Origin: Pelosinus propionicus DSM 13327
GTDB taxonomy: Bacteria; Bacillota; Negativicutes; DSM-13327
DNA: 64,000 nt
Assembly (NCBI RefSeq): GCF_900114615.1
Contig: NZ_FOTS01000023.1
Location: 1 to 64,000, forward strand
Direction of reading: 5' to 3'
The notes below the pieces were generated by a model. The model was not told where the DNA came from, searched no databases, and saw nothing but the letters and a program-made list of their open reading frames with translations. The position numbers were made by a program, and so were the translations under genes. Shown piece by piece: positions 53,516 to 62,844 of the stretch. The number at the start of each line of letters is the position of its first letter. The first letter of the stretch is position 1.

Positions 53516-54259
53516 ATGCATTTAGATGGAAAAGTTGCAATTATCACTGGTGCTTCTAGAGGTATTGGTCGTTCTGTTGCAATTGAATTAGCAAAATTAG
53601 GTGCCAAAGTTGTAATTAACTATGCTGGTAATGAAGCAGCAGCAGAGGAAGTTAAAAACATAATAGTCGCTGCTGGCGGTCAAGGGATTGTTGTAAAAGC
53701 AGATGTTGGTGATGTAGAAGCAGTAGATGCGATGGTTAAAGAAACAATTAATACTTTTGGTAAAATTGATATTTTAGTAAATAATGCTGGAATTACTCGT
53801 GATAATCTTTTAATGCGTATGAAAGAGGAAGATTGGGATGCAGTTATGAATATCAATTTAAAAGGTGTCTTTGTTTGTACAAAAGCTGTTTCTCGCATTA
53901 TGATGAAGCAAAAATCCGGTAAGATTATCAATATGACATCTGTTGTTGGTTTAATGGGAAACGCAGGTCAAGCAAATTATGCTGCAGCTAAAGCTGGCGT
54001 CATTGGATTTACTAAATCTATGGCTAAAGAATTGGCTTCGAGAGGCATTACTGTAAATGCGATTGCTCCAGGGTTTATTAGTACTGACATGACTGCTGTT
54101 TTATCTGATCAAGTTAAGACAGAGTTAACTGAAAAAATACCTGCCGGAAGATTAGGTAGTCCTGAAGATGTTGCAGCTGCTGTGACGTTCTTGGCGTCAG
54201 ACTCGGCAAATTATATTACGGGTCAAACATTGAACGTTGATGGTGGTATGTTAATGTAA
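53516..54259 (+). CDS. fabG: 3-oxoacyl-ACP reductase
   Basis: 247 residues, short-chain dehydrogenase. NADPH-binding TGASRGIG, the NNAG motif, and the catalytic Ser142, Tyr155 and Lys159. AGGAGG sits 9 nt before the ATG at 53516; an earlier in-frame ATG at 53489 is within fabD. Followed 29 nt later by acpP. Confidence 0.96.
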   Translation: MHLDGKVAIITGASRGIGRSVAIELAKLGAKVVINYAGNEAAAEEVKNIIVAAGGQGIVVKADVGDVEAVDAMVKETINTFGKIDILVNNAGITRDNLLMRMKEEDWDAVMNINLKGVFVCTKAVSRIMMKQKSGKIINMTSVVGLMGNAGQANYAAAKAGVIGFTKSMAKELASRGITVNAIAPGFISTDMTAVLSDQVKTELTEKIPAGRLGSPEDVAAAVTFLASDSANYITGQTLNVDGGMLM

Positions 54260-54288
54260 ATCTTTGCCTTTGAAAGGAGGTGAATATC

Positions 54289-54525
54289 GTGACAACATTT
54301 GACAAAGTTAAACAAATTTCAGTAGAACAACTTGGTGTTGATGAAGCTGATGTTACTATGGATTCTACTTTTATAGATGATTTAGGTGCTGACTCTCTTG
54401 ACATCGTTGAGTTAATTATGGCTTTTGAAGAGGAATTTAACATTGAGATTCCTGATGAAATTGCTGAAAAAATTAAAGCTGTAAAAGATGCGGTAGAGTA
54501 CATAGAAAAAGAAAAACAAGGTTAA
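54289..54525 (+). CDS. acpP: Acyl carrier protein
   Basis: 78 residues. [19 protein letters not shown] holds the phosphopantetheine attachment Ser36. It is acidic with few basic residues, as usual. The GTG at 54289 lies 8 nt after AAAGGAGG; a GTG at 54280 is part of that site. A hairpin follows its stop. Confidence 0.97.
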   Translation: MTTFDKVKQISVEQLGVDEADVTMDSTFIDDLGADSLDIVELIMAFEEEFNIEIPDEIAEKIKAVKDAVEYIEKEKQG

Positions 54526-54544
54526 TTTTCTAGTATTAAAAATG

Positions 54545-54586
54545 GAAAGTCCCGTGAAATAATGATTTTTTCGCGGGACTTTCTTA
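54545..54586 (+). terminator. Terminator or attenuator after acpP
   Basis: GAAAGTCCCG (54545-54554) pairs with CGGGACTTTC (54573-54582). It ends in TTCTTAAA and has no clean U-run, so partial read-through into the downstream reductase and fabF is likely. Confidence 0.7.
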
Positions 54587-54621
54587 AAAGACAATGTCCT
54601 ATCGAATGGAGGAGTTATAAC

Positions 54622-55572
54622 TTGAAACTTCCAGAACTTAAAATAGGTAATTTAGTAGCAAAAATACCCATCATACAAGGTGGAATGGCAATTCGAATAT
54701 CTACAGCCCCTTTAGCAGCTGCTGTCGGTGAAGCGGGTGGTATTGGACTAATTGCTGCTTCTGGCATGAGCTTTGATGAGCTGCGCAAAGAAATTCGCTT
54801 AGCGCGTTCACTTACTAGCACAGGTATCATTGGTATCAATGCAATGGTTGCAGCAAGAGAATTTGCAGGTCTTGTAAAAACTGCAATTGAAGAAGGCATT
54901 GATTTGGTAGTCGCGGGTGCAGGATTTTCTCGTGATATGTTTGGATTAGGAAAAGAATCAGGTACACCGATTGTACCCATTGTCTCTTCTGCAAAATTAG
55001 CAAAAATTTCGGAATCATTAGGCGCTTCTGCCGTAATTGTTGAAGGTAAAGAAGCTGGTGGACATTTAGGTACAGATCAACCCCTGCATTCATTACTTCC
55101 TAGTATAAAAAATGCAGTAAAAATACCAGTGATTGGTGCTGGTGGCATCATTAGTGGTCAAGATATTGTTGATACACTAAGGCTGGGTGCAGATGGTGTG
55201 CAAATGGGAACGAGATTTGCTGCCAGTAAAGAATCAAATGCTGCCCCTGCTTTAAAAGAGTTTTATTTAAAAGCTAAGCATGAAGATATTGTTTTAATTA
55301 ACAGTCCAGTAGGATTACCTGGTCGTGCTTTGAAAAATCCATTTGCAGAGAAAATTATTGGAAGTACTGCACCTGTTCCTGAAAGTTGTGATGGATGTTT
55401 AAAACATTGTGCAAGAAACTTTTGCATTATTAAGGCATTGATTCGCGCTCAACAGGGTGATGTAGAAACTGGATTAGTGTTTACCGGTGAGTACATTCAT
55501 AAAATAGATGAAATACTACCTGTTAAAGAGATTTTCAATAGACTTCTTGCAGAGGTTGAAGTTATAAATTAA
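54622..55572 (+). CDS. FabK-like nitronate monooxygenase paralogue with C-terminal cysteine cluster
   Basis: 316 residues, FMN TIM barrel related to fabK at 51.6 kb (IPIIQGGMAIRIS, GINAMVA, EGKEAGGHLG, VIGAGGIISGQD, GTRFAAS). Near the C-terminus it has CDGCLKHCARNFC, four cysteines absent from that FabK, which could bind an Fe-S cluster or metal. It may be a second enoyl reductase, a nitronate monooxygenase or a related flavin reductase. The TTG start follows GGAGG by 9 nt. An earlier open frame to 54562 runs through the upstream hairpin and is unlikely. Confidence 0.85.
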   Translation: MKLPELKIGNLVAKIPIIQGGMAIRISTAPLAAAVGEAGGIGLIAASGMSFDELRKEIRLARSLTSTGIIGINAMVAAREFAGLVKTAIEEGIDLVVAGAGFSRDMFGLGKESGTPIVPIVSSAKLAKISESLGASAVIVEGKEAGGHLGTDQPLHSLLPSIKNAVKIPVIGAGGIISGQDIVDTLRLGADGVQMGTRFAASKESNAAPALKEFYLKAKHEDIVLINSPVGLPGRALKNPFAEKIIGSTAPVPESCDGCLKHCARNFCIIKALIRAQQGDVETGLVFTGEYIHKIDEILPVKEIFNRLLAEVEVIN

Positions 55573-55588
55573 CGTGAGGTGATTCCAT

Positions 55589-56830
55589 TTGAAAAAACGA
55601 GTTGTGGTAACAGGACTAGGTGCGATAACACCTATCGGAATTGGTAAAGATGAATTCTGGCAGTCTCTTCTAGCCGGTAAATCTGGTATCGGTAAAATCA
55701 CCCATTTTGATGCGAGTGAATATACTACCCAGATTGCGGGTGAGGTTAAAGATTTTGATCCCACAAAATATATCGATAAAAAAGAAGCGAAACGTATGGA
55801 CCCCTTTACTCAATTTGCTGTTGCTGCTAGTAAAATGGCATTTGAAGATTCGGGTATTAATTTGGATACCGAAGATCTTACCCGAATTGGCACCATGATT
55901 GGTACTGGTATTGGTGGAATGGATACGTTAAATGAACAGTACAAAAATTTATTTGATAAAGGGCCAAATCGTATCAGTCCGTTTTTTATCCCAATGATGA
56001 TTGGTAATATGGCTGCTGGACAAACATCGATTACCTTTGGTTTACAGGGGCCATGTAGTTGTATAACTACAGCTTGTGCAACAGGAACCAATGCAATTGG
56101 TGATGCTTTTAAAGTCATCCAACGCGGCGATGCAGATGTCATGGTGGCTGGTGGTACGGAAGCGGCTATTTCTCCTATCGCAGTAGCTGGTTTTTGCTCA
56201 ATGAAAGCCCTGTCAACGCGTAATGATGAACCAGAAAAAGCTTCACGTCCTTTTGACAAGGACCGTAATGGCTTTGTAATGGGTGAAGGAGCAGGTGTAG
56301 TAATTCTTGAATCTTTAGAGCATGCAGTTGCTAGAGGAGCGCATATATACGCAGAAGTTATCGGTTATGGTTTTAATGCTGATGCTTATCATATTACTGC
56401 ACCTGCCCCTGAAGGAGCACAGGCAGCAAAATGTATGGAGATGGCTCTTAATGATGCTGGTATCGCTCCAGAAGTTGTTGATTACATTAATGCCCATGGT
56501 ACTTCGACTCCTCTTAATGACAAAAATGAAACATTGGCAATTAAATCATTATTTGGTGAGCATGCTTATAAATTAGCTGTTAGCTCTATCAAATCCATGA
56601 CAGGACATTTACTCGGTGCAGCAGGTGGCATCGAATGTATTGCTACTGTTTTAACTTTAGAGAATGATATGATTCCTCCTACTATTAATTGTGATGCGCC
56701 CGATGAAGAAATGGATTTGGATTATGTTCCGCATACATCTCGCAAACAAGTCGTAAATGTAGCATTATCTAATTCTTTAGGTTTTGGCGGACATAACGCA
56801 ACTATCTTATTAAAAAAATTCGAAAATTAA
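55589..56830 (+). CDS. fabF: 3-oxoacyl-ACP synthase II
   Basis: 413 residues. The condensing enzyme for elongation. The catalytic Cys163 is in [12 protein letters not shown], with the two His motifs [11 protein letters not shown] and [11 protein letters not shown]. The GFGGHNA tail is present. TTG start, with GAGGTGA upstream, 16 nt after the preceding gene. Seven nt before rnc. Confidence 0.96.
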   Translation: MKKRVVVTGLGAITPIGIGKDEFWQSLLAGKSGIGKITHFDASEYTTQIAGEVKDFDPTKYIDKKEAKRMDPFTQFAVAASKMAFEDSGINLDTEDLTRIGTMIGTGIGGMDTLNEQYKNLFDKGPNRISPFFIPMMIGNMAAGQTSITFGLQGPCSCITTACATGTNAIGDAFKVIQRGDADVMVAGGTEAAISPIAVAGFCSMKALSTRNDEPEKASRPFDKDRNGFVMGEGAGVVILESLEHAVARGAHIYAEVIGYGFNADAYHITAPAPEGAQAAKCMEMALNDAGIAPEVVDYINAHGTSTPLNDKNETLAIKSLFGEHAYKLAVSSIKSMTGHLLGAAGGIECIATVLTLENDMIPPTINCDAPDEEMDLDYVPHTSRKQVVNVALSNSLGFGGHNATILLKKFEN

Positions 56831-56836
56831 TATGAT

Positions 56837-57565
56837 ATGATTGAAATGCTTACGAAGAAAAGAATGGACGCATTATCCAGGTTATCGAATACATTAGGTG
56901 TGCAATTTAGAGATATCAATTTATTGCATCAAGCCCTTACCCATACTTCTTATGCCAATGAGTGTAAAAAAACACTTATTTCTCATAATGAGCGGTTGGA
57001 GTTTCTTGGTGATGCCGTATTGGATTTGATAGTTAGTGAATACTTATTTCGCCAATTTAGTCATCTTCCTGAAGGAGAGCTGACAAAGGCTCGAGCAGTT
57101 ATTGTTTGCGAGCCTACTTTGGCTCGGTGTGCGGCTAAACTTGGAATTGGAGAATATTTATTTTTAGGAAAAGGTGAGACTAGCTCAGGTGGTCGTGAAC
57201 GCGTTTCTATTTTGGCAGATTCATTTGAAGCTGTAATTGGTGCTATATATTTAGATAGCGGTTTTCTTCAGGTTAGTAATTTTGTGTTAAGACAGCTTCA
57301 GCCAGAGTTACATTTAGTTGCGCGTGGTGAATACGTGAAGGACTATAAGACCGTACTGCAAGAAGTTGTTCAGAAAAAAAATGACAGTAGAATCACTTAC
57401 GAAATTATCTCTGAAAATGGACCTGATCATAATAAACTATTCGAAGTAATTGTATTAGTAAATGCAGATTTATTTGGTAAGGGCTTAGGCAAAAGTAAAA
57501 AAGAGGCTGAACAATATGCTGCAAAGCAAGCATTAGTGAAGTTAGGAATTATAAATAATAATTAA
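56837..57565 (+). CDS. rnc: Ribonuclease III
   Basis: 242 residues. The nuclease domain has ERLEFLGDAVLDL, the RNase III signature, with later Asp/Glu metal residues in LADSFEAVIGAIY; the C-terminal dsRNA-binding domain (about 165-240) ends KKEAEQYAAKQALVKLG. It processes rRNA and double-stranded RNA. No clear ribosome binding site precedes the ATG at 56837; translation may be coupled to fabF. The acp-rnc-smc-ftsY order matches Bacillus. Confidence 0.94.
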   Translation: MIEMLTKKRMDALSRLSNTLGVQFRDINLLHQALTHTSYANECKKTLISHNERLEFLGDAVLDLIVSEYLFRQFSHLPEGELTKARAVIVCEPTLARCAAKLGIGEYLFLGKGETSSGGRERVSILADSFEAVIGAIYLDSGFLQVSNFVLRQLQPELHLVARGEYVKDYKTVLQEVVQKKNDSRITYEIISENGPDHNKLFEVIVLVNADLFGKGLGKSKKEAEQYAAKQALVKLGIINNN

Positions 57566-57601
57566 TGTAGGCGACCACATGGTCGTCTACATTAATTATT
57601 A
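57556..57601. terminator. Terminator after rnc
   Basis: A hairpin of about 21 pairs (57556-57577 with 57580-57600) begins within the rnc stop region. It has almost no loop and no long U-run. Confidence 0.65.
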
Positions 57602-57672
57602 TTTATAATGAAGTCACGATCCATTGGAAGGATGTGATAGATTCTCGCCTTGAAAAAGAAGAAGGAGTTTTT

Positions 57673-58731
57673 ATGAGACATTATATTATACCTATTTTTA
57701 TACCACATTTCGGTTGTGAACATAATTGTATTTTTTGTAATCAAAGAAAGATTACCGGGAGAGAGACTCCTGTAAGGCATCAAGAAGTACAGGCCATTAT
57801 TGATGAACATTTGACAAGAATTACAGAAAAAAGACACATTGAAGTTGCTTTTTATGGTGGCAGTTTTACTGCCTTGCCTCTTAGTATGCAGTCAGAATTA
57901 TTAAAACCAGCATATACAGCTTTAATAAACAAGAAAATTCATGGAATTCGTCTTTCAACTCGTCCAGATTGTATTTCGCAGCAGATTCTAGATAATCTTA
58001 TAAGATTTGGGGTATCTATCATTGAATTGGGAGTGCAATCTCTGGATAATTCGGTATTGGATGCGAGTGCTCGAGGGCATACTGCGCTAAATGTTTTTGA
58101 GGCGATAACTCTTATAAAAAAAATGAATATAACCTGCGGCATTCAATTAATGCCAGGTTTACCTTTAGAAGATTGGAACAGTTTGATTCATACTGCATAT
58201 GGTGTTATTAAGCTTGTTCCAGACTTTGTGCGTATTTATCCTACTTTAGTCATTGCCAATACTCAACTGGCTACTAGGTATGATAATGGAAGTTATAAGG
58301 CATTATCTTTATCAGCAGGAATTATTCGTAGCGCATATTTAAAATTATTTTTTGAACAGCAGGGGATATTAACGATTCGTACTGGCTTGCAAGCAACAGA
58401 AGATTTGGACAAAGGCAATATTGTATTGGCTGGCCCCTATCATCCTGCATTTGGAGAAATGGTAGATTCCTATATTTTTTATTGCATGCTAGCCCATTTC
58501 ATAGAGTCGATTCTTCCTATGGACAAGAATGATCCTATCATTATCCATCATCATTCTCATGATACTTCTAAAATTAGAGGCATTTTTAATCAAAATATAA
58601 AAAAAGTAAAGCGTATCTATGGTATTGACCATCTTATTCTAAAACAAGATGGTCATAGTAAGAATGAAATAGGATTTGAGTATAACAATCTATATTATGT
58701 ACTTAATAAAAAAATGATATTTTTTATTTAA
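57673..58731 (+). CDS. Radical SAM protein, Elp3-like catalytic core only
   Basis: 352 residues. The 4Fe-4S motif is CEHNCIFC near residues 15-22, followed by FYGGSFTALP and an LQLMPGLP-like GIQLMPGLPLED, as in the radical SAM half of elongator subunit 3. The GNAT acetyltransferase half of true Elp3 is missing; only about 80 residues follow the core. Similar stand-alone forms lie between rnc and smc in clostridia and Negativicutes. The substrate is unknown. AAGGAG precedes the ATG at 57673. Confidence 0.8.
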   Translation: MRHYIIPIFIPHFGCEHNCIFCNQRKITGRETPVRHQEVQAIIDEHLTRITEKRHIEVAFYGGSFTALPLSMQSELLKPAYTALINKKIHGIRLSTRPDCISQQILDNLIRFGVSIIELGVQSLDNSVLDASARGHTALNVFEAITLIKKMNITCGIQLMPGLPLEDWNSLIHTAYGVIKLVPDFVRIYPTLVIANTQLATRYDNGSYKALSLSAGIIRSAYLKLFFEQQGILTIRTGLQATEDLDKGNIVLAGPYHPAFGEMVDSYIFYCMLAHFIESILPMDKNDPIIIHHHSHDTSKIRGIFNQNIKKVKRIYGIDHLILKQDGHSKNEIGFEYNNLYYVLNKKMIFFI

Positions 58732-58742
58732 ATTATAAAAAA

Positions 58743-58771
58743 AGGTATTTCTGGAAAATCCAGAGAATATC
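58743..58771 (+). promoter_or_regulatory. Hairpin overlapping a possible sigma-H promoter of spoVS
   Basis: AGGTATT (58743-58749) and AGAATAT (58764-58770) are 14 bp apart and resemble sigma-H boxes (AGGAWWT and GAAT). The same DNA forms an inverted repeat (GGTATTTCTGGA with TCCAGAGAATATC), which could also be the terminator of the radical SAM gene. spoVS is sigma-H dependent in Bacillus. Confidence 0.35.
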
Positions 58772-58812
58772 ATGTATTGTAATACGTCCTGATACCAAAA
58801 GGAGGTTAGCTA

Positions 58813-59073
58813 ATGGATGTGCTCAAAGTATCTGCACAGTCAAATCCTAAATCGGTAGCAGGTGCCTTAGCTGCAGTGTTAAGAGAAAAAGGTTCTGCGG
58901 AAGTCCAAGCAGTAGGTGCCGGCGCAGTGAATCAAGCCATCAAAGCAATTGCAATTTCTCGCGGATTTGTTGCACCCAATGGTATTAATCTAATTGCAAT
59001 TCCTGCCTTTGCCGAAATCATTATTGATGGTGAACAGCGCACTGCGATTCGTTTTATTGTGGAACCCAGGTAA
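58813..59073 (+). CDS. spoVS: Stage V sporulation protein S
   Basis: 86 residues, an Alba-fold protein. DVLKVSAQSNPKSVAGALA, VQAVGAGAVNQAIKA and AIRFIVEPR are the highly conserved SpoVS sequence. It influences septation and coat development in Bacillus; it is also found in non-spore formers. AGGAGG precedes the ATG. Single-gene unit with a terminator. Confidence 0.96.
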   Translation: MDVLKVSAQSNPKSVAGALAAVLREKGSAEVQAVGAGAVNQAIKAIAISRGFVAPNGINLIAIPAFAEIIIDGEQRTAIRFIVEPR

Positions 59074-59160
59074 CAATTGATTTTAGTGCTAAATTCCTAA
59101 GAGTAATCAGGGACCTAATCGAAGTTGAAATTAATATAGCTTTTTAATTTCGTAAATATG

Positions 59161-59188
59161 CCTGTTTGCTTAGCAAGCAGGTTTTTTA
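59161..59188 (+). terminator. Terminator after spoVS
   Basis: CCTGTTTGCT (59161-59170) pairs with AGCAAGCAGG (59172-59181), one G-U pair, followed by TTTTTTACT. Confidence 0.8.
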
Positions 59189-59266
59189 CTTAAGTTTATT
59201 GTATAAACAACCAACGCATGGTAAAATTCTAAAGTTAGATATAATAATATTGTGTGGTGATTTAGT

Positions 59267-62200
59267 TTGCTGTTACGTAGGCTTGAAGCATATGGGTTTA
59301 AATCTTTTGCAGATAAAACAGAAATAGAATTTGGCAATGGTATTACTGCTATTGTAGGTCCAAATGGCAGCGGAAAAAGTAATATTTCCGATGCCATTCG
59401 TTGGGTTCTTGGTGAACAAAGTGTTCGCAATTTACGCAGCACAAAAATGGAAGATGTAATATTTTCCGGTAGCTTAGGTCGCAGACCTTTAGGTGCAGCT
59501 GAAGTATCCGTAATTTTTGATAACAGTGATGGTACCCTATCCTTAGATTTTAGTGAAGTTATCATTACTAGGCGAGTCTTCCGATCTGGTGATAGTGAAT
59601 ATTTCATTAATAAAGCAGCATGTCGTTTAAAAGACATATATGAATTATTAGCTGATACAGGTCTAGGAAGGGATGCGATGACTGTCATTGGGCAAAATAA
59701 AGTCGATGAAGTTCTAAATAGCAAGCCAGAAGAGCGGCGTTTATTATTTGAAGAATCAGCTGGTATCTCCAAGTACAAACAACGAAAAAAAGATGCAATG
59801 CGCAAATTAGAGGATACTACTCAAAATCTCATTCGAGTGTCTGATATTACAAATGAAATTGAAGATCAACTTGTTCCACTTAGAGAAAGTGCTGAAAAGA
59901 CAAAACAGTATAATACTCTTAAGACCGAACTTACGTCTTGTCAAGTGACATTACTGCTTAGTACATTAGACAAGTCTGAGAAAATAATAGAAAGTGCCAA
60001 CTTGCAGAAAGAGCATTTAACAGAAAATGAACTTACTGTGAGTACAAATTTGAATTTAAAAGAAACTGATAAAGAGAAATTGGCAACTGAGTTAATACAA
60101 GTAGAAGAAAAACTTACTTCGTATACGACTTTTATAAATGAGGCAGAAACAGAACTAGAAAGAATTCATGGTAAGGTTGCTGTACTAGAAGAACGAATTA
60201 GTCAAGGAAAACGCAATCAAGAGCGTATAAGAGATGAAGAAATCCGTGTAGGAAAACAAAAAAATGAACTTGAGAAAAAAAATAGTGAAGTGAATGAAAT
60301 TCTAATTGAGAAAAAAAAGTTCACAGAAAACCTGCAACAAATCTTAATTGACAAAAATGTGTTCTATCAAAATATAGTTACCAGTTTAGAACAAGCAGAA
60401 AAGCAGTTAGAATCTAGTAAAGACAAAACTCTTACATTTTTACAAGAAATTGTTGAAGAACGAAATAAACTTGTGACAATTCAAAATGATATTGTAAGAA
60501 TCGAAACCCGGGAACTTAACTTCGATCAAGAATATCAGGGGTACCAGAACCAGTTACAGCAAGCAGAATTAGCATATACATCTCTCTTGGCAGAGCAAGA
60601 GGCAATACAAGTTAAGATTACACAATTAAATCAAGAAAATAACGCTTTGCATATCAAGAAAAAAAATACTGAGAATACCTTACAACAATTCTTGCATCAA
60701 GAACAACAATTGACGAGACAGGTAAATGAATTGCAATCCCGATTCAAAATTTTATCGAACATGCAAAATGACTATGAAGGCTTTGCTCGTGGAATAAAAA
60801 GTATTCTGAAAAGTGACGCTCCCTGGCATAGAGGGATTTGTGGCGCAGTGGCACAAACAATTACAGTTCCTGATGAATATGTTACGGCTATTGAAATTGC
60901 ATTAGGTGGGGCGCTACAACACATTATTACGGAGGATTCCGATATTGCGAAAGAAGCTATGCATTTTCTAAAGACGGAGCGCTTAGGACGAGCTACCTTT
61001 TTACCCTTAAATACGATTAAACCTTTTAAACCTAGAGATGCAGAAATAGCTGCTGCTAAAATGAATGGCTCATTAGGATTTGCTGCTGATCTTGTAACTT
61101 GTGATTCATGTTATCGCAAAGTAATTGAATTCTTATTGGGACGTACGATTATAGCAAAAGACGTTGAGATTGCTCTTACCATCGCTAAACAATCCGGCTT
61201 TTCGGTAAAAATCGTTACATTAGACGGCGAAGTATTAAATCCAGGTGGTTCAATGACCGGTGGCAGCACGGGTAAACGAGAAACTAGTTTTTTGGGGCGT
61301 AATAATGAAATCGCTGCCATTAAGTTAAAATTGGATGAGGGAAGAAATAATTTTGATGCAATACAGGAAAAGGTAATAAACGTTAGAGCTGAAGTAGAAA
61401 ATATCAATTATGAACTGTCTGCCACTCAAGAACAGCGTCAGCAAATGGATGTTCGTCAAGCTGAAAATACGGTTCATTCTGATAAAATACAATTTGATAT
61501 AAAGCGGATCACTTTAGCAATTACTACTATTAATACTGATAGAGCTGCATGCTATCGAGAAAAAGAACAGTTAGAGGTTACTTTATCTCAGTGTAAAGCA
61601 AGGATTGTTTCTTTAGAAAACCGTGATGGTCAGCACAAGCAGACGATTGCTCTAGAACAGCAAAAATGTAGAGATTTGCAAGCTTCTAAAGATATATTGC
61701 AAGAGAGCCTAACCGATCTTAAAATTAACATTACAACAGTGCAGCAAGAAATTGCTGGGTTTGTTGCTAATTGTGAGCAAGCAGAACAAGCTAAGCAATT
61801 GCTGCAAGAGCAGCTTCAACAATTGTTTGCAGAACGTACTGACATTGCAGCGCAAATATTACAGTCCAGTCAAGAATTATCTGATACTTCTTCGAAATTT
61901 AAAACGCTCACAGAAGACAAGATCAACTATGAGCAACATCATAAAAATCATTATGGAATAAAGCTTAATTTATTGGTAGAAATGCAGCAACTGGAAAAAG
62001 AACTAAAAGATTTGAGGCGTAACCACCATGAAGTACAAACTCGTCTACATGAGAGTGAACTTTTGGCAACTAAATATAGTTTTGAAGTTACACGCTCTTT
62101 AGAACAGCTGGAGCAACAGTTTTGCCTTACGATCGATCAGGCAAAAGAACTTTGCCGCACTGAAAGCTTAGATTCTATTAGCAAGTTAATAAAAAACTTA

Positions 62201-62824
62201 GAAAAAGAACTTATGCTACTAGGACCAGTAAATCATGGCGCAGTAGAAGATTATATTCGTTTACAAGAACGATGCGATTTTCTTAAAAATCAATTTCAAG
62301 ATTTAACATCTGCTAAAGAGTATTTAGCCTCGATTATTGCCGATATTGACAAAACAATGTCAAGTAAGTTTTTAACCGCTTTTAGTAAAATTAATGAACA
62401 TTTTAGTGATATTTTTTCTCGCTTGTTTGGTGGTGGACAAGCTCAATTAAAATTAGTTGACCCTGATAATATTCTACATACAGGGATAGAAATTAGCGTA
62501 CAGCCGCCCGGGAAAAAAATGCAGAACTTAATATTACTATCAGGCGGTGAACGAGCTCTTACGGTGATTGCTCTCTTATTTTCTTTCTTAGCTTATCGCC
62601 CGGCTCCATTTATTGTGGTAGATGAAATTGATGCACCGCTAGATGAAGCAAATATCGATCGATTACGTGAGTTTTTACGAGATTATGCTCGCCATACTCA
62701 ATTCATCGTTGTTACTCACCGCAAGGGGACAATGGAGGCTGCTGATATTATACATGGAATTACGATGGAACAATCAGGTATATCACGTTTAGTTTCTGTT
62801 AAATTAACAGATGAAATAAAGTAG
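59267..62824 (+). CDS. smc: Chromosome segregation ATPase SMC
   Basis: 1185 residues. The N-terminal head has the P-loop GPNGSGKSN (about 31-39) and QNKVDEVLN. A long coiled coil (about 170-500) leads to the hinge domain (about 505-680, with EYVTAIEIALGGALQHII and the GGSMTGGS turn), then the return coiled coil (about 690-1010), and the C-terminal head with LSGGERALTVIALLFSF and DEIDAPLDEANIDR. It condenses and segregates chromosomes with ScpA and ScpB. The TTG start follows GTGGTGA. Confidence 0.97.
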   Translation: MLLRRLEAYGFKSFADKTEIEFGNGITAIVGPNGSGKSNISDAIRWVLGEQSVRNLRSTKMEDVIFSGSLGRRPLGAAEVSVIFDNSDGTLSLDFSEVIITRRVFRSGDSEYFINKAACRLKDIYELLADTGLGRDAMTVIGQNKVDEVLNSKPEERRLLFEESAGISKYKQRKKDAMRKLEDTTQNLIRVSDITNEIEDQLVPLRESAEKTKQYNTLKTELTSCQVTLLLSTLDKSEKIIESANLQKEHLTENELTVSTNLNLKETDKEKLATELIQVEEKLTSYTTFINEAETELERIHGKVAVLEERISQGKRNQERIRDEEIRVGKQKNELEKKNSEVNEILIEKKKFTENLQQILIDKNVFYQNIVTSLEQAEKQLESSKDKTLTFLQEIVEERNKLVTIQNDIVRIETRELNFDQEYQGYQNQLQQAELAYTSLLAEQEAIQVKITQLNQENNALHIKKKNTENTLQQFLHQEQQLTRQVNELQSRFKILSNMQNDYEGFARGIKSILKSDAPWHRGICGAVAQTITVPDEYVTAIEIALGGALQHIITEDSDIAKEAMHFLKTERLGRATFLPLNTIKPFKPRDAEIAAAKMNGSLGFAADLVTCDSCYRKVIEFLLGRTIIAKDVEIALTIAKQSGFSVKIVTLDGEVLNPGGSMTGGSTGKRETSFLGRNNEIAAIKLKLDEGRNNFDAIQEKVINVRAEVENINYELSATQEQRQQMDVRQAENTVHSDKIQFDIKRITLAITTINTDRAACYREKEQLEVTLSQCKARIVSLENRDGQHKQTIALEQQKCRDLQASKDILQESLTDLKINITTVQQEIAGFVANCEQAEQAKQLLQEQLQQLFAERTDIAAQILQSSQELSDTSSKFKTLTEDKINYEQHHKNHYGIKLNLLVEMQQLEKELKDLRRNHHEVQTRLHESELLATKYSFEVTRSLEQLEQQFCLTIDQAKELCRTESLDSISKLIKNLEKELMLLGPVNHGAVEDYIRLQERCDFLKNQFQDLTSAKEYLASIIADIDKTMSSKFLTAFSKINEHFSDIFSRLFGGGQAQLKLVDPDNILHTGIEISVQPPGKKMQNLILLSGGERALTVIALLFSFLAYRPAPFIVVDEIDAPLDEANIDRLREFLRDYARHTQFIVVTHRKGTMEAADIIHGITMEQSGISRLVSVKLTDEIK

Positions 62825-62844
62825 TTAAACTGGAGGTAAATAAT

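Noticed and set aside
54562-54621. N-terminal extension of the FabK-like paralogue
   Set aside because: The extension crosses the hairpin after acpP, and GGAGG fixes the TTG at 54622.
59170-59805. 211-codon minus-strand frame opposite the smc start
   Set aside because: Mirror of the SMC head coding bias; no ribosome site and it overlaps spoVS terminator DNA.
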